A stretch of DNA of 64,000 bases from Caulobacter sp. Root343 (GTDB taxonomy: Bacteria; Pseudomonadota; Alphaproteobacteria; Caulobacterales; Caulobacteraceae): positions 534,973-598,972 of the forward strand of contig NZ_LMDF01000007.1 in assembly GCF_001425745.1 (NCBI RefSeq), in the 5' to 3' direction. The translations under genes and the position numbers were made by a program. Numbering within the stretch: the stretch's first letter is position 1; each line of letters starts with the position of its first letter. The notes under the pieces were generated by a model. It was not told the DNA's origin. It was given only the letters and a program-made list of their open reading frames with translations, and ran no database searches. Positions 24,866 to 33,621 of the stretch are shown in pieces.

Positions 24866-27280
24866 ATGTCGACCTATCGGCTACTGATGGCGGGTTGTTC
24901 CGCCCTTGTCCTGCTGGCGCAAGCCCAGGCTGCCTTCGCTGACGAAAACACCACGCCGTCCGACGCCGTCGACGAGATCGTGGTCAAGGCGCGCGACAAG
25001 GCGGGTCTGCTCGAGAAGCAGCCCAACAATACCGTGTTCGGCATCGACAAGCCCCTGCTGGAGACGCCTCGCTCAGCCAGCTTCGTCAGCGACGTGACGT
25101 TGCAGCGCTACGGCATCGAGACCATCGACGGCCTGACCGCCGTCTCGCCGGGGTCCTACACCGCCAGCTTCTACGGCGTGCCCGGCGCGCTGAACATTCG
25201 CGGCACCCTCGCCGAGAACTACTTCCGCGGCTTCAAGCGCATCGAGAACAGGGGGACCTATTCGACCCCGATCGGCGCGGCCGACCAGATCCAGATCGTG
25301 CGGGGCCCGCCGACCCCGATCTACGGCTCGGGCAAGGTGGGCGGCATGCTCAACTTCATCCCGAAGTCGGGCAAGAACGAGGGCGGCTACCTGACCGAGC
25401 CGACCGGCGAGGTCACCCTGACCTACGGCTCATACAACAAGAAGAACGCCACGGCCCAGCTGGGCCTGCCGGCCAACTTCGGATCGGTCACCGGCGGCGT
25501 CTATCTCTATGGCGAGGCCGAGGATTCCCACAGCTACTACAAGGGTCTCTATCCGCGCCGGCAGACCGGCGAGATCTCCGCCGATTTCGATCTGGGCGGC
25601 GGCTGGACCACGGCCTTCGGCGGCATGCTCTACCACTCGAACGGCGACGTGCAGACCCCGGGCTGGAACCGCCTGACCCAGGACCTGATCGACCATCAGA
25701 CCTACGTCACCGGCCGCGACACCACGCTGAAGGACACCGACGGCAACGGCCGTTTGACGCCGAACGAGATCGGTTTCTATCCGTACGGCAGCGCGACCTA
25801 CCTGGCCTATTATGGCTTCCCGAGCAGCGATGCGCTGCACACCTTGGACGTCGGGGTCGGTACGACCAAGCTGGATCCGCGCACGGTCTATATCAGCGGG
25901 GCCGACTTCTCGAAGACCCGCACCAACACTTTCTACTACGACCTGGCCAAGGCGCTGACGCCCGACAGCGCGATCAAGCTGCAGCTGTTCTACGACGACC
26001 AGGAGAACAAGCGCTTCGTCTCGTACGGCTATCCGGCCTGGTTCGACAGCAAGGTGTGGGAGGCGCGGCTCACCTACAACTTCGCCTACGACGTCGGGAT
26101 CGTCACCTCCAAGTCGTTCGTCGGCGCGTCGTACCGCAGCTTCGAGGGCCGCCGCCGCGAAAGCTACAACAGCGGCATGATCGCTCTGGATCGCCGCGAC
26201 ATCAGCTTCGGCGCGACGCCGACGGACGTCATCGACAGCCCGTTCTCGACCGAAACCGGGGCCGGCGTGCAGGGCCTGCAGTGGGAAAACAACAACAAGA
26301 GCGAATGGACCCAGGCCGGCGTCTTCGCGATGACCGACATCATGATCGGCGAGCGCCTGAACCTGATGCTGGGCGGGCGCTACGACGACTATGACGTCAA
26401 GTCGAACGACACGGGCTTTCTCAGCTACCAGATCGCCGGCCAGCAGAAGGCCAGCAAGGGCAAGGCCACCTACAGCGCCAGCCTGACCTACAAGGCTCCG
26501 GCCGGGATCATGCCCTACATCACCTACGCCAAGGCCTCGGCCCTGGAGATGAGCCAAGCCGGCGACATCGCGCCGGGCTTGGTGGCCGACCCCAGCGACG
26601 CCTGGCTGTCGAACAGCGACCTGGCCGAGGCCGGATTCAAGTTCCAGTGGCTGAAGGGAACCCTGGTCGGGTCGCTGGCGGGCTATCGCCAGAACCGCAC
26701 CCAGCTGACCGGCATCACCGGCACGCCGACCGGCACGCGGGCCAAAGGCGTGGAACTGGAAGTGCGCTGGCTGGCCAGCGAGCACCTGAGCTTCACCTTC
26801 GCCGGCAATACGCAGCACACGACCGTGAAGGGGCCCGACAATTCGTTCCAGTACATCCCGGCCTATACCGCCGGCGTGTCCGGCGCGCAGGGCTATGGCG
26901 GAACCTATGTCGTTTGGGCCTTCAGCAGCCTGCCGGGGCGGTCGGGCGACTACGACTACACCCTGATCCCGAAGTCCGTGGTCAGCCTCTATGGCGCCTA
27001 CACCGGCGACGAGCACGACTGGGGCAAGGTCGGCGGCGCGCTGGGCGTCACCCACGTGACCAAGACGTCGGGCACGGTCCAGAATGCGGTGACCTATCCC
27101 GCCTACTGGGCGGCCAGCGGCAGCGTCTATTACGAATACGGCCCGTACACGGCCACGCTCAACGTCGATAACCTGTTCGACAAGCTCTACTTCACGCCCG
27201 ACGCGGACAGCTACGCCAACCTTGGCGCCCTGCCCAGCAAGGGCCGCGAGTGGCGCGTGACCCTGGCCCGGAAGTTCTAG
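24866..27280 (+). CDS. TonB-dependent receptor, siderophore-receptor-type architecture
   Basis: An 804-residue TBDR with signal peptide (cleavage near QAAFADE), TonB box VDEIVVKA, and plug typical of ferric-siderophore receptors (LETPRSASFVSDVTLQRYG, then RGFKR, QIQIVRGP, IYGSGKVGGMLNFIPKSG). It ends with an aromatic-type strand (REWRVTLARKF). Start chosen at the ATG after GAGGA; a GTG 30 bases upstream only adds a non-signal-like tail. Although the fold class is 'siderophore', it heads an operon of catabolic enzymes rather than iron genes. Similar receptors import aromatic or heterocyclic nutrients, so it is probably the outer-membrane entry for the regulon substrate. Confidence 0.9.
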   Translation: MSTYRLLMAGCSALVLLAQAQAAFADENTTPSDAVDEIVVKARDKAGLLEKQPNNTVFGIDKPLLETPRSASFVSDVTLQRYGIETIDGLTAVSPGSYTASFYGVPGALNIRGTLAENYFRGFKRIENRGTYSTPIGAADQIQIVRGPPTPIYGSGKVGGMLNFIPKSGKNEGGYLTEPTGEVTLTYGSYNKKNATAQLGLPANFGSVTGGVYLYGEAEDSHSYYKGLYPRRQTGEISADFDLGGGWTTAFGGMLYHSNGDVQTPGWNRLTQDLIDHQTYVTGRDTTLKDTDGNGRLTPNEIGFYPYGSATYLAYYGFPSSDALHTLDVGVGTTKLDPRTVYISGADFSKTRTNTFYYDLAKALTPDSAIKLQLFYDDQENKRFVSYGYPAWFDSKVWEARLTYNFAYDVGIVTSKSFVGASYRSFEGRRRESYNSGMIALDRRDISFGATPTDVIDSPFSTETGAGVQGLQWENNNKSEWTQAGVFAMTDIMIGERLNLMLGGRYDDYDVKSNDTGFLSYQIAGQQKASKGKATYSASLTYKAPAGIMPYITYAKASALEMSQAGDIAPGLVADPSDAWLSNSDLAEAGFKFQWLKGTLVGSLAGYRQNRTQLTGITGTPTGTRAKGVELEVRWLASEHLSFTFAGNTQHTTVKGPDNSFQYIPAYTAGVSGAQGYGGTYVVWAFSSLPGRSGDYDYTLIPKSVVSLYGAYTGDEHDWGKVGGALGVTHVTKTSGTVQNAVTYPAYWAASGSVYYEYGPYTATLNVDNLFDKLYFTPDADSYANLGALPSKGREWRVTLARKF

Positions 27281-27287
27281 TTCCCCA

Positions 27288-27318
27288 CGCGGCGCGTCCC
27301 CGCGAGGGCCGCGCCGCG
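27288..27318 (+). terminator. GC-rich hairpin between TBDR and MFS genes
   Basis: CGCGGCGCG and CGCGCCGCG form a perfect 9-bp stem around a 13-nt loop. No T-run follows, and the MFS gene starts 19 bp later. Partial termination or mRNA protection that lowers MFS-gene expression relative to the receptor is more likely than a full stop. Confidence 0.5.
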
Positions 27319-27336
27319 AGCTTGCATGGAGGCTCG

Positions 27337-28647
27337 ATGGCGATGTCGACGATCCAATGGCGTTCCTGGACCTTGCTGGGCGCGCTTTCCCTGCTGTTGT
27401 TCCTGATCACCGCCTCGACCTTCTCGTCGCTGGGCGTGGTGCTGCCGGCCATGATCAAGGACCAGCGGTGGAGCTTCGCCTCGGCCTTCCTGGGCTTTAC
27501 TCTGCTGGGCGCGTTCTGCGGCGGCTCGTCCTGGCTGCCGGCCCTGCTGATCCGCAAGGTCGGCGTGCGGGCCACGATCATCGCCGGCTCGGCCGTGATG
27601 ATCGCCGGCTTCGTCTGCCTGACCCTGGCCCACGGGCTGCCGGTCTATCTGACGGGGACGGCGCTGCTGGGCGTCGGCTACCAGATGATGGCGCTGATCC
27701 CGGGCACGCACCTGCTGTCGATGCTGTTCAAGAAGCGCGCCCTGCCGTTCGGGATCTATTTCACGATCGGTTCGCTGGGCGGCGTCGTCGGTCCCTGGAT
27801 GGCTCTGGTGGGCCTGGAGATCGCCGGCGGCGCCTGGCGGCCGTACTGGGCCTGGCAGGCCATCGCCTCGGCCGTGGTCGGCGCCCTGGCCGCGGCCCTG
27901 GTCGGCGGCAAGGCCTGGCTGGAAAGCGCCGCTGTCGAGACCGACAAGGCCGTGGCCGAGGCGGCCGCCGTTCAGCCGGCCAACGCCCGGATCTACCGAA
28001 CCCAGGTCGATTGGACAGTGAAGGAAGCGATCCGCACGCCGCAGTTCTACGTGATCGTCGCGGCCTATTTCGCCCATCTCCTGGGCGGGGTCACCGCCGT
28101 CAGCCTCGCGCCCAGCCACTTCGGCGAGATGGGCGTGGCCTCGGCCGTCGCCATCGCCGCGCTGAGCCTGGAATCCCTGATGCAGGTGGCGGCCCGGATG
28201 AGCGGCGGCCTGCTGGCCGACCGGATCGATCCGCGCTGGCTGCTGGCGGGCGCCCAAGGGATGATGGCCGCGGGCCTGCTGGTCCTGGCCCACGCCACGA
28301 CCTGGCCGATGATGGTGATCTTCGCCCTCGGCGTCGGTGTCGGCTTCGGCATGACCGTTCTGGCAGTCAGCATCCTCCTGCTCAACTACTACGGCCGGAA
28401 GAACAATCTCGAGCTCTTCTCGATGGTCTGCCTGGTCGGCGCCGTCTCGGCCCTGGGCCCGGTGATCGGCGGCTTCATGCGCGACCGCCTCGGCGGTTTC
28501 GCGCCGACCTTCCAGATCTTCGCCGCCGTCATCGGCGTGATCTTCGTGGCGGCGCTGTTCATGCGTCCTCCGCGCAAGACGAGCCAGGAGACCGCCGCCG
28601 CGCCGGTTCCGGCCCCCACGCCCGTCCTGCTCAGCGACGCGGCCTAG
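27337..28647 (+). CDS. MFS transporter (oxalate:formate-antiporter/monocarboxylate-like)
   Basis: A 436-residue inner-membrane porter with 12 predicted helices in two halves. It has the first-half pattern of OFA/MCT-type porters (LGVVLPAMIKDQRWS at the end of helix 1) and the mid-loop motif GGLLADRIDPRWLL. GGAGG at 27328-27332 supports this ATG; a second ATG two codons on is possible. It lies between the TBDR and the flavin monooxygenase, so it probably carries the regulon substrate, or an organic acid from it, across the inner membrane. Confidence 0.9.
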   Translation: MAMSTIQWRSWTLLGALSLLLFLITASTFSSLGVVLPAMIKDQRWSFASAFLGFTLLGAFCGGSSWLPALLIRKVGVRATIIAGSAVMIAGFVCLTLAHGLPVYLTGTALLGVGYQMMALIPGTHLLSMLFKKRALPFGIYFTIGSLGGVVGPWMALVGLEIAGGAWRPYWAWQAIASAVVGALAAALVGGKAWLESAAVETDKAVAEAAAVQPANARIYRTQVDWTVKEAIRTPQFYVIVAAYFAHLLGGVTAVSLAPSHFGEMGVASAVAIAALSLESLMQVAARMSGGLLADRIDPRWLLAGAQGMMAAGLLVLAHATTWPMMVIFALGVGVGFGMTVLAVSILLLNYYGRKNNLELFSMVCLVGAVSALGPVIGGFMRDRLGGFAPTFQIFAAVIGVIFVAALFMRPPRKTSQETAAAPVPAPTPVLLSDAA

Positions 28648-28665
28648 ATTTCGGAGAGTAGCGCC

Positions 28666-29730
28666 ATGTTCCACCGTCCCTCCCAGCACAAGGACTTCGG
28701 GGTCTTCCTGCCGGTCGCCAACGGCGGCTGGATCATCTCCAAGACCGCCCCGACCCTGGACGGCCTCTATGCCCAGAACCGCGCCGCAGCCGTGAAGGCC
28801 GACGAGGTCGGCATGGATTTCGTGATGTCGATGGGCAAGTTCCGCGGCTTCGGCGGCGAGACCGACCATTGGGGCACGGCCCTGGAGTCGGTCACCATGA
28901 TGGCCGGCATCGCCGAGGCCACCAAGACCGTGAAGATCTGGGCGACCATCCATCCGCTGCTGCAGAACCCGGCCGTGGCCGCCAAGATGATCGCCACCCT
29001 GGACCACATCAGCGGCGGCCGCGCCGGCCTGAACATCGTCGCCGGCGCCTACAAGGGCGAGTTCGATCAGATGGGGGCCTGGGACGAGCGCCTTTCGCAC
29101 GATGACCGCTACGCCTTGACCGAGGAATGGACGACGATCGTCAAGCGCCTGTGGGCCGAAGACAGCGTCGACTTCGACGGCAAATACTTCCAGATGAAGG
29201 ACTGCCAGTCGAAGCCCAAGCCCCTGTCCAAACCACGTCCAGATCTCGTCTGCGCGGGTATGTCGGATCGCGGCTTCCAGTTCTCGGTGCGCGAGGCCGA
29301 CATCTGCTTCATCGGCGGCCGCACGCCGGACGAGCGCCGCGACGCCTCGCTGCGCGCCAAGCAGGCCGCCGAGGCCATGGGCAAGACCATAAAGACCTTC
29401 GCCATGTGCACGGTCGTGCACGGCGACACCGACGCGGACGCAGAGGCCAAGGTCGAGCAATACAAGAGCGGCGCCGACATGGGTGCGATCCTGGCCATGC
29501 TGGAGAGCTGGGGCGTGCCGGCCGAAAAGCTCTCGACCGTGGCCAAGGCCCAGGGCGCCTTCATGACCCACACCGTGGTCGGCTCGCCCCAGACCTGCGG
29601 CGCGCTGATCGAGGACTTCCTCCGCTACTGCGAGCTGGACGGCCTGATGATGATCTTCCCCGACTATGTCGAGGGGCTCACCATGTTCGGGGCCGAAGTT
29701 CTGCCCGGCCTTCGGGCGGTGTTCTCGTGA
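28666..29730 (+). CDS. LLM-class flavin-dependent monooxygenase, RutA-like
   Basis: A 354-residue bacterial-luciferase-fold monooxygenase. It resembles pyrimidine monooxygenase RutA along its length: FGVFLPVANGGWIIS, SMGKFRGFGG, LDHISGGRAGLNIV, then VCAGMSDRGFQFS. RutA uses reduced FMN and O2 to open the uracil ring by cleaving an acyl C-N bond. The true rut operon partners RutC and RutD are absent here, so the substrate is likely a different cyclic amide or heterocycle. A GGAGAG site precedes the ATG. Its stop overlaps the next start (GTGA). The flavin reductase three genes on would supply FMNH2. Confidence 0.9.
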   Translation: MFHRPSQHKDFGVFLPVANGGWIISKTAPTLDGLYAQNRAAAVKADEVGMDFVMSMGKFRGFGGETDHWGTALESVTMMAGIAEATKTVKIWATIHPLLQNPAVAAKMIATLDHISGGRAGLNIVAGAYKGEFDQMGAWDERLSHDDRYALTEEWTTIVKRLWAEDSVDFDGKYFQMKDCQSKPKPLSKPRPDLVCAGMSDRGFQFSVREADICFIGGRTPDERRDASLRAKQAAEAMGKTIKTFAMCTVVHGDTDADAEAKVEQYKSGADMGAILAMLESWGVPAEKLSTVAKAQGAFMTHTVVGSPQTCGALIEDFLRYCELDGLMMIFPDYVEGLTMFGAEVLPGLRAVFS

Positions 29731-30380
29731 ACGCCGTCGCGACTAGATCCGGAGTCCGCGATGACTTCGCCGCCTGGATCGCGCCGTCGCGGACGGCGGT
29801 GCTGATCATCGACATCCAGGTCGACTTCGCCTCGCCCGACGGAGCCCTGGGCGCCTATGTCGACATGGCCGTCGTGCAGCCGGCCGTCGCGGCCGCCGGG
29901 CGGCTGGTGGAAGCGGCTCGCACCGCCGGAACGCCGGTGATCTTCATCGGCCTGTTCACCATGCCGGAGACCGACTCCTCCAGCTGGAAGGAACGGATGC
30001 GTCGTCGCGGCGGCGATCCGGACGGTGAAAGCGCCCTGTGCCGCGTGGGCCAAACCGGCTCCGACTTCTACGGACCCAAGCCGTTGCCCGGCGAACCGGT
30101 GGTGAAGAAGACCCGCTACAGCGGCTTCGTCGGGACGGATCTCGACGCGCGGCTCAAGGCGCTGGGCGTCGACACCCTGATCGCGGCGGGCCTGACCACC
30201 GAGTGCTGCGTCGACAGCACCGTCCGAGACGCCTTCAGCCTGGACTACCACGTGTTCGTCGCCGCCGACGCCTGCGCCGCCTACGAGCCCGACATCCACG
30301 CCGCCTCCCTGAAGGTGATGGACCTGAACAGCGCGATCCTGACCGACACGGCCGCGATCGCGCACGCCTGGAGCGCCTGA
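29727..30380 (+). CDS. Isochorismatase-fold cysteine amidohydrolase (RutB/biuret-hydrolase-like)
   Basis: A 217-residue cysteine hydrolase. The catalytic triad is Asp (LIIDIQVDFA), Lys (VVKKTRYSGF) and Cys (LTTECCVDSTVRDAF), with cis-peptide loop before the Cys. RutB, its best-known partner of RutA, hydrolyses ureidoacrylate to release carbamate; relatives hydrolyse biuret or N-carbamoyl groups. The start is a GTG overlapping the monooxygenase stop, so the two are coupled. Together they suggest oxidative ring opening followed by amide or ureide hydrolysis. The product identity is inference. Confidence 0.88.
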   Translation: MNAVATRSGVRDDFAAWIAPSRTAVLIIDIQVDFASPDGALGAYVDMAVVQPAVAAAGRLVEAARTAGTPVIFIGLFTMPETDSSSWKERMRRRGGDPDGESALCRVGQTGSDFYGPKPLPGEPVVKKTRYSGFVGTDLDARLKALGVDTLIAAGLTTECCVDSTVRDAFSLDYHVFVAADACAAYEPDIHAASLKVMDLNSAILTDTAAIAHAWSA

Positions 30381-30382
30381 CC

Positions 30383-31771
30383 ATGGCCGACGGATTTCCG
30401 GACCTGGGGGCCGGCGCGCCCTACGCCGTCACCGAAGCCGACCGCGCGGCGATCGCCGCCGCCATCGACGAGGCCGAGATCGTCGAACTGGCTCTGACCC
30501 TTGGCAACATTCCCGCCCCCTCCGGCAAGGAGCTGGCGGTGGCCAACTACGTCCACGACTGGATGGCGCGCGAGGGCTTCTCACCGCGCAAGGTCGGGGC
30601 GACGCCCGAACGGCCGAACATCATCGGCACGCACGGCGGCAAGGGCGTTGGGAAGAACCTGCTGTTCACCGCCCACCTCGACACCGAGGCGCCGACCTGG
30701 AACCCCGACCTCGACGCCTACAAGTACAGTCCCGACACCCTGGCCAATCCCGAATGGGAGACGTGCTGGCTGGAGGACGGCAAGCTCTACGGCTATCCGA
30801 TTGCCAACGATCGCGGGCCGATGAGTTGCTTCCTGATCGCGGCCAAGGCCTTGAAGACGGCCGGCTACGAGCTGGCCGGCAAGATGTACCTGACCGCCTG
30901 TCCTGGCGAGATCGGTCCCGAACCGATCGAGGAGCATCGAGGCGTCGCCTATATGGGCAAGGACATCGGGGCCCACTACCTGTTCCACCACGGCGGCGTC
31001 GCGCCCGACTACGCCATCGCGGCGGAGGGCTGCGACTTTGGCCTGACCTGGGTCGGTTGCGGCTATGCGGTGTTCCGTTTTCAGGTCTGGGGGGAGGGCG
31101 TCTTCACCCCGCTGCTGGAGCATCCGGCGACGGCGGCCCAGCATCCCAATCCGATCTACAAGATCGGCAAGCTGACCGAGGCGATCCACGCTTGGAGCGG
31201 CGCATACGAGAAGAACAATCGCTACGACAGCCCCGGCGGCGTGGCCCAGCCGAAGTCCCAGATCGCCTCGATCCGTGGGGGCATCCCTTACGCCTTCGGG
31301 GCGGGCACCGAGCTGGTGAACCTCTATCTGGAGGTGGGCCTGACGCCCAGGCAGCGGGTCGCCGACGTCCAGCATTCGCTGGAGGCCATGGTTCGCGAAG
31401 CGGGCCTGGGCCGCGTCGACATCGAGCCGGTGGTGGTTCGCCACGGCTTCGAGGCCGACGCCCAGGAGGTGGCGCCGTTGGTCGGGGCCGTGGACGTCGC
31501 CACCCGCCTGGGTCTCGGCCATCCCGTCGCCTTAGCCAACCCGGTCTATTCCAGCATGTGGCGCGACCACAACGTCTTCAACATGCACCGGATTCCGGCC
31601 ATCACCACCGGCTTCCGCCGCTGGCGGCCGACGCCCAAGGATTTGGTCGACAGTGCTCTGATCTACGCCCTGACCGCTCTGGCGATCTGCGGCCGGGCCG
31701 ATCCCGACGATAGCGCGCCGCGCGCCGCCTCGGCGGTCTATCCCGACAACCCGTTCGGGAACGAAGGATGA
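30383..31771 (+). CDS. M20-family metallo-hydrolase (peptidase/deacylase)
   Basis: A 462-residue zinc hydrolase. Early residues read LTLGNIPAPSGKELAVANYV; the first metal motif is LLFTAHLDTEAP (His/Asp), and further ligands fall in YPIANDRGPMS and CPGEIGPEPIEEH (paired Glu), with C-terminal DHNVFNMHRIPAI. The family removes N-acyl or peptide groups, for instance acetylornithine deacetylase or N-carbamoyl hydrolases. It is longer than average because of an insert at ~200-260. It lies 2 bp after the cysteine hydrolase and overlaps the flavin-reductase start (ATGA). It probably trims an N-acyl intermediate of the pathway. Confidence 0.85.
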   Translation: MADGFPDLGAGAPYAVTEADRAAIAAAIDEAEIVELALTLGNIPAPSGKELAVANYVHDWMAREGFSPRKVGATPERPNIIGTHGGKGVGKNLLFTAHLDTEAPTWNPDLDAYKYSPDTLANPEWETCWLEDGKLYGYPIANDRGPMSCFLIAAKALKTAGYELAGKMYLTACPGEIGPEPIEEHRGVAYMGKDIGAHYLFHHGGVAPDYAIAAEGCDFGLTWVGCGYAVFRFQVWGEGVFTPLLEHPATAAQHPNPIYKIGKLTEAIHAWSGAYEKNNRYDSPGGVAQPKSQIASIRGGIPYAFGAGTELVNLYLEVGLTPRQRVADVQHSLEAMVREAGLGRVDIEPVVVRHGFEADAQEVAPLVGAVDVATRLGLGHPVALANPVYSSMWRDHNVFNMHRIPAITTGFRRWRPTPKDLVDSALIYALTALAICGRADPDDSAPRAASAVYPDNPFGNEG

Positions 31772-32262
31772 GCGCCGCAACCTCGTCCCACGCGCCGGCC
31801 TCGGCGGACTTCCGCAAGGCCATGGGCGGCTTTCCGGCCGGCGTGACGGTGGTCACTGCTCGCCACGACGGCCGGCTGGTCGGCACGACGGTGAGCGCCT
31901 TCAGCTCGGTGTCGATGGATCCGCCGCTGGTCATGGTCTGCCTGAAGCGCGACAGCCGAACCCTCGCGACGCTGAGCCTGGCCCGCGCCTTCTGCGTCAA
32001 CATCCTGGCTCGGGAGCAGGGCGACCTGGCCCACCGCTTCGCCAAGAGCGGGGCCGACGATCGCTTCGCCCTGACCGCCGTCGAGCCCGGCCTCTGTGGC
32101 GCGCCGCTGCTGGCTGGGTGTGTGGCGAATGTCGAGTGCGAGCTGCGCGCCGTCCACGACGGCGGCGACCACGAGATCCTGGTCGGGCGCGTCCTGCGCG
32201 TCGTGACAGACGAAACCAAGACGCCGCTCGTCTATGTGCGCGGCGGCTTTCTCGATATTTAG
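31768..32262 (+). CDS. Flavin reductase (RutF/HpaC-like)
   Basis: A 164-residue NAD(P)H:FMN reductase with the split-barrel flavin-binding fold: FRKAMGGFPAGVTVVTA, GTTVSAFSSVSMDPPLVMVC, and FCVNILAREQ. These small enzymes feed FMNH2 to a separate monooxygenase, here the RutA-like protein. It overlaps the M20 gene by four bases and ends 15 bp before the TauD gene. The match to family length and motifs is clear. Confidence 0.92.
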   Translation: MSAATSSHAPASADFRKAMGGFPAGVTVVTARHDGRLVGTTVSAFSSVSMDPPLVMVCLKRDSRTLATLSLARAFCVNILAREQGDLAHRFAKSGADDRFALTAVEPGLCGAPLLAGCVANVECELRAVHDGGDHEILVGRVLRVVTDETKTPLVYVRGGFLDI

Positions 32263-32277
32263 TTGGAGTTTCGCCGC

Positions 32278-33090
32278 ATGGCCTATGACGTGCTGGACGT
32301 GAAGCCCATGACCCGCCGGATCGGCGCGGAGATCTTCGGCGTCGATCTGGGCAAGCCGCTGTCGAACCACCAGTTCGAGGAGATCCACCGGGCGCTGACG
32401 CAATACCAGGTGATCTTTTTCCGCGACCAGGAGATGTCGCACGAGGCGCACAAGGATTTCGGCCGCAAGTTCGGGAACCTGGCCATCCATTCCGGCGTGC
32501 CCGGCCTGGCGGACCATCCCGAGATCGTGGCCATCCATGCCGACGCCAATTCCAAGTTCGTGGCCGGCGAGAACTGGCACTCGGACCTGACCTGCGACCC
32601 CGAGCCGCCACTGGGCAGCATTCTCTACATGAAGGTCCTGCCCGACGACGGCGGCGACACCTGTTTCGCCAGCATGTACCGGGCCTATGAGACGTTGTCG
32701 GACCGGATGAAAGCCTATCTGGAAGGCCTGTCGGCTGTGCACGACGCCAATCCGGTCTACAAGGCGATCTTTCCGGACATCGATCGCAAGTACAATTGCT
32801 CGACCCACCCGATCGTGCGGACCCACCCGGTCAGCGGCCGGAAGAGCTTATTCGTCAATCCGTCCTACACCACCCACATCGCGGGCGTGTCCAAGGCCGA
32901 GAGCGCGGCGATCCTGGGTTACCTCTACCAGCACGCCAGCAACCCGGATTTCCAGGTGCGCTTCCGCTGGAAGCGGAACTCGGTGGCCTTCTGGGACAAC
33001 CGCTGCACTTGGCACCAGGCGATCTGGGACTATTTCCCCGACACTCGCACCGGCTACCGGGTGACGGTCGCGGGGGACAAACCGTTCTGA
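32278..33090 (+). CDS. TauD/TfdA-family 2-oxoglutarate dioxygenase (operon A)
   Basis: A 270-residue non-haem iron dioxygenase. The iron ligands are His101 and Asp103 (NWHSDLT) and His246 (CTWHQAIWDY), with the 2-oxoglutarate-binding Arg near 261 (GYRVTVAGD). The ATG at 32278 is chosen over a TTG at 32263 because TTGGAG then acts as its ribosome site. These enzymes hydroxylate a carbon next to a heteroatom or carboxylate, using O2 and 2-oxoglutarate. Last gene of operon A; the convergent VOC gene begins 18 bp beyond its stop. A paralogue begins operon B. Confidence 0.9.
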   Translation: MAYDVLDVKPMTRRIGAEIFGVDLGKPLSNHQFEEIHRALTQYQVIFFRDQEMSHEAHKDFGRKFGNLAIHSGVPGLADHPEIVAIHADANSKFVAGENWHSDLTCDPEPPLGSILYMKVLPDDGGDTCFASMYRAYETLSDRMKAYLEGLSAVHDANPVYKAIFPDIDRKYNCSTHPIVRTHPVSGRKSLFVNPSYTTHIAGVSKAESAAILGYLYQHASNPDFQVRFRWKRNSVAFWDNRCTWHQAIWDYFPDTRTGYRVTVAGDKPF

Positions 33091-33108
33091 GCCGGGGCGA
33101 GGGGAAGA

Positions 33109-33600
33109 CTATTCCCGCGTGAAGTCGTCTGGCACTTGCGGATTCTGGCCGGCCTTGCCCCACAACACGATCTCGTTGCCCCACGGGTCGCGGAAGGCGT
33201 GGTTATAGCCGTTGAATTCTTGCCAGTAGTGGTTCCGCCACAGCACGGTCGCGCCCAGGCCTTCCGCCGTTCCGAGGATGCGGTCGGCGCTGTCGTCGTC
33301 GCTGATCAGCACCCAGACGCGCGGCTTGCGCCCGTCCGTGCCGAGCGTCCGCGGATCGACGCCTTCCGGCTCCGGATGGGGCCGAGCGTTGGCGGCCTTG
33401 AAGATCCCCAGGTGCAGGTTGCCGATCTCGCTATCGGTCCCATCCGGCTTCTGGAAGAAGCCGCCGGGCACCATGCGATGGTAGACTCCCTGGGGGCGGG
33501 CGTCGTTCTGCCAGCCGAACACCTGGGCGTAGAAGTCGCCGGCGGCGGCCGGGTCTTGGGAAGCCAGGTCGACGAAGATCAGAGTGTTGGGCTTGGTCAC
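33109..33600 (-). CDS. VOC-superfamily (glyoxalase/extradiol-type) protein
   Basis: A 163-residue protein with paired beta-alpha-beta-beta-beta modules of the vicinal-oxygen-chelate fold: FVDLASQDPAAAGDFYAQVF at the start, IGNLHLGIF mid-way and FRDPWGNEIVLWG at the end, the last matching glyoxalase/bleomycin-resistance proteins. Possible metal ligands include His in NLHLG and Glu in NEIVLW. Last gene of operon B after the SDR. Could be an isomerase, lyase or binding protein for a pathway intermediate; function not deducible. Confidence 0.82.
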   Translation of the reverse strand: MTKPNTLIFVDLASQDPAAAGDFYAQVFGWQNDARPQGVYHRMVPGGFFQKPDGTDSEIGNLHLGIFKAANARPHPEPEGVDPRTLGTDGRKPRVWVLISDDDSADRILGTAEGLGATVLWRNHYWQEFNGYNHAFRDPWGNEIVLWGKAGQNPQVPDDFTRE

Positions 33601-33621
33601 GGAAAAGGCTCGCGTTTCGGG

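Noticed and set aside
24866..27280. Siderophore uptake locus
   Set aside because: The receptor fold is siderophore-like, but no siderophore synthesis, ferric reductase or ABC transporter gene is nearby; the operon is catabolic.
27277..29571. 764-codon minus-strand open frame opposite the MFS and RutA-like genes
   Set aside because: His/Gln/Gly/Arg-rich shadow with no recognisable domain; both plus-strand genes carry full family motifs.
28666..32262. Complete rut (uracil) operon
   Set aside because: RutA-, RutB- and RutF-like proteins are present, but RutC, RutD, RutE and the uracil permease are missing, and the surrounding genes are unlike rut operons.
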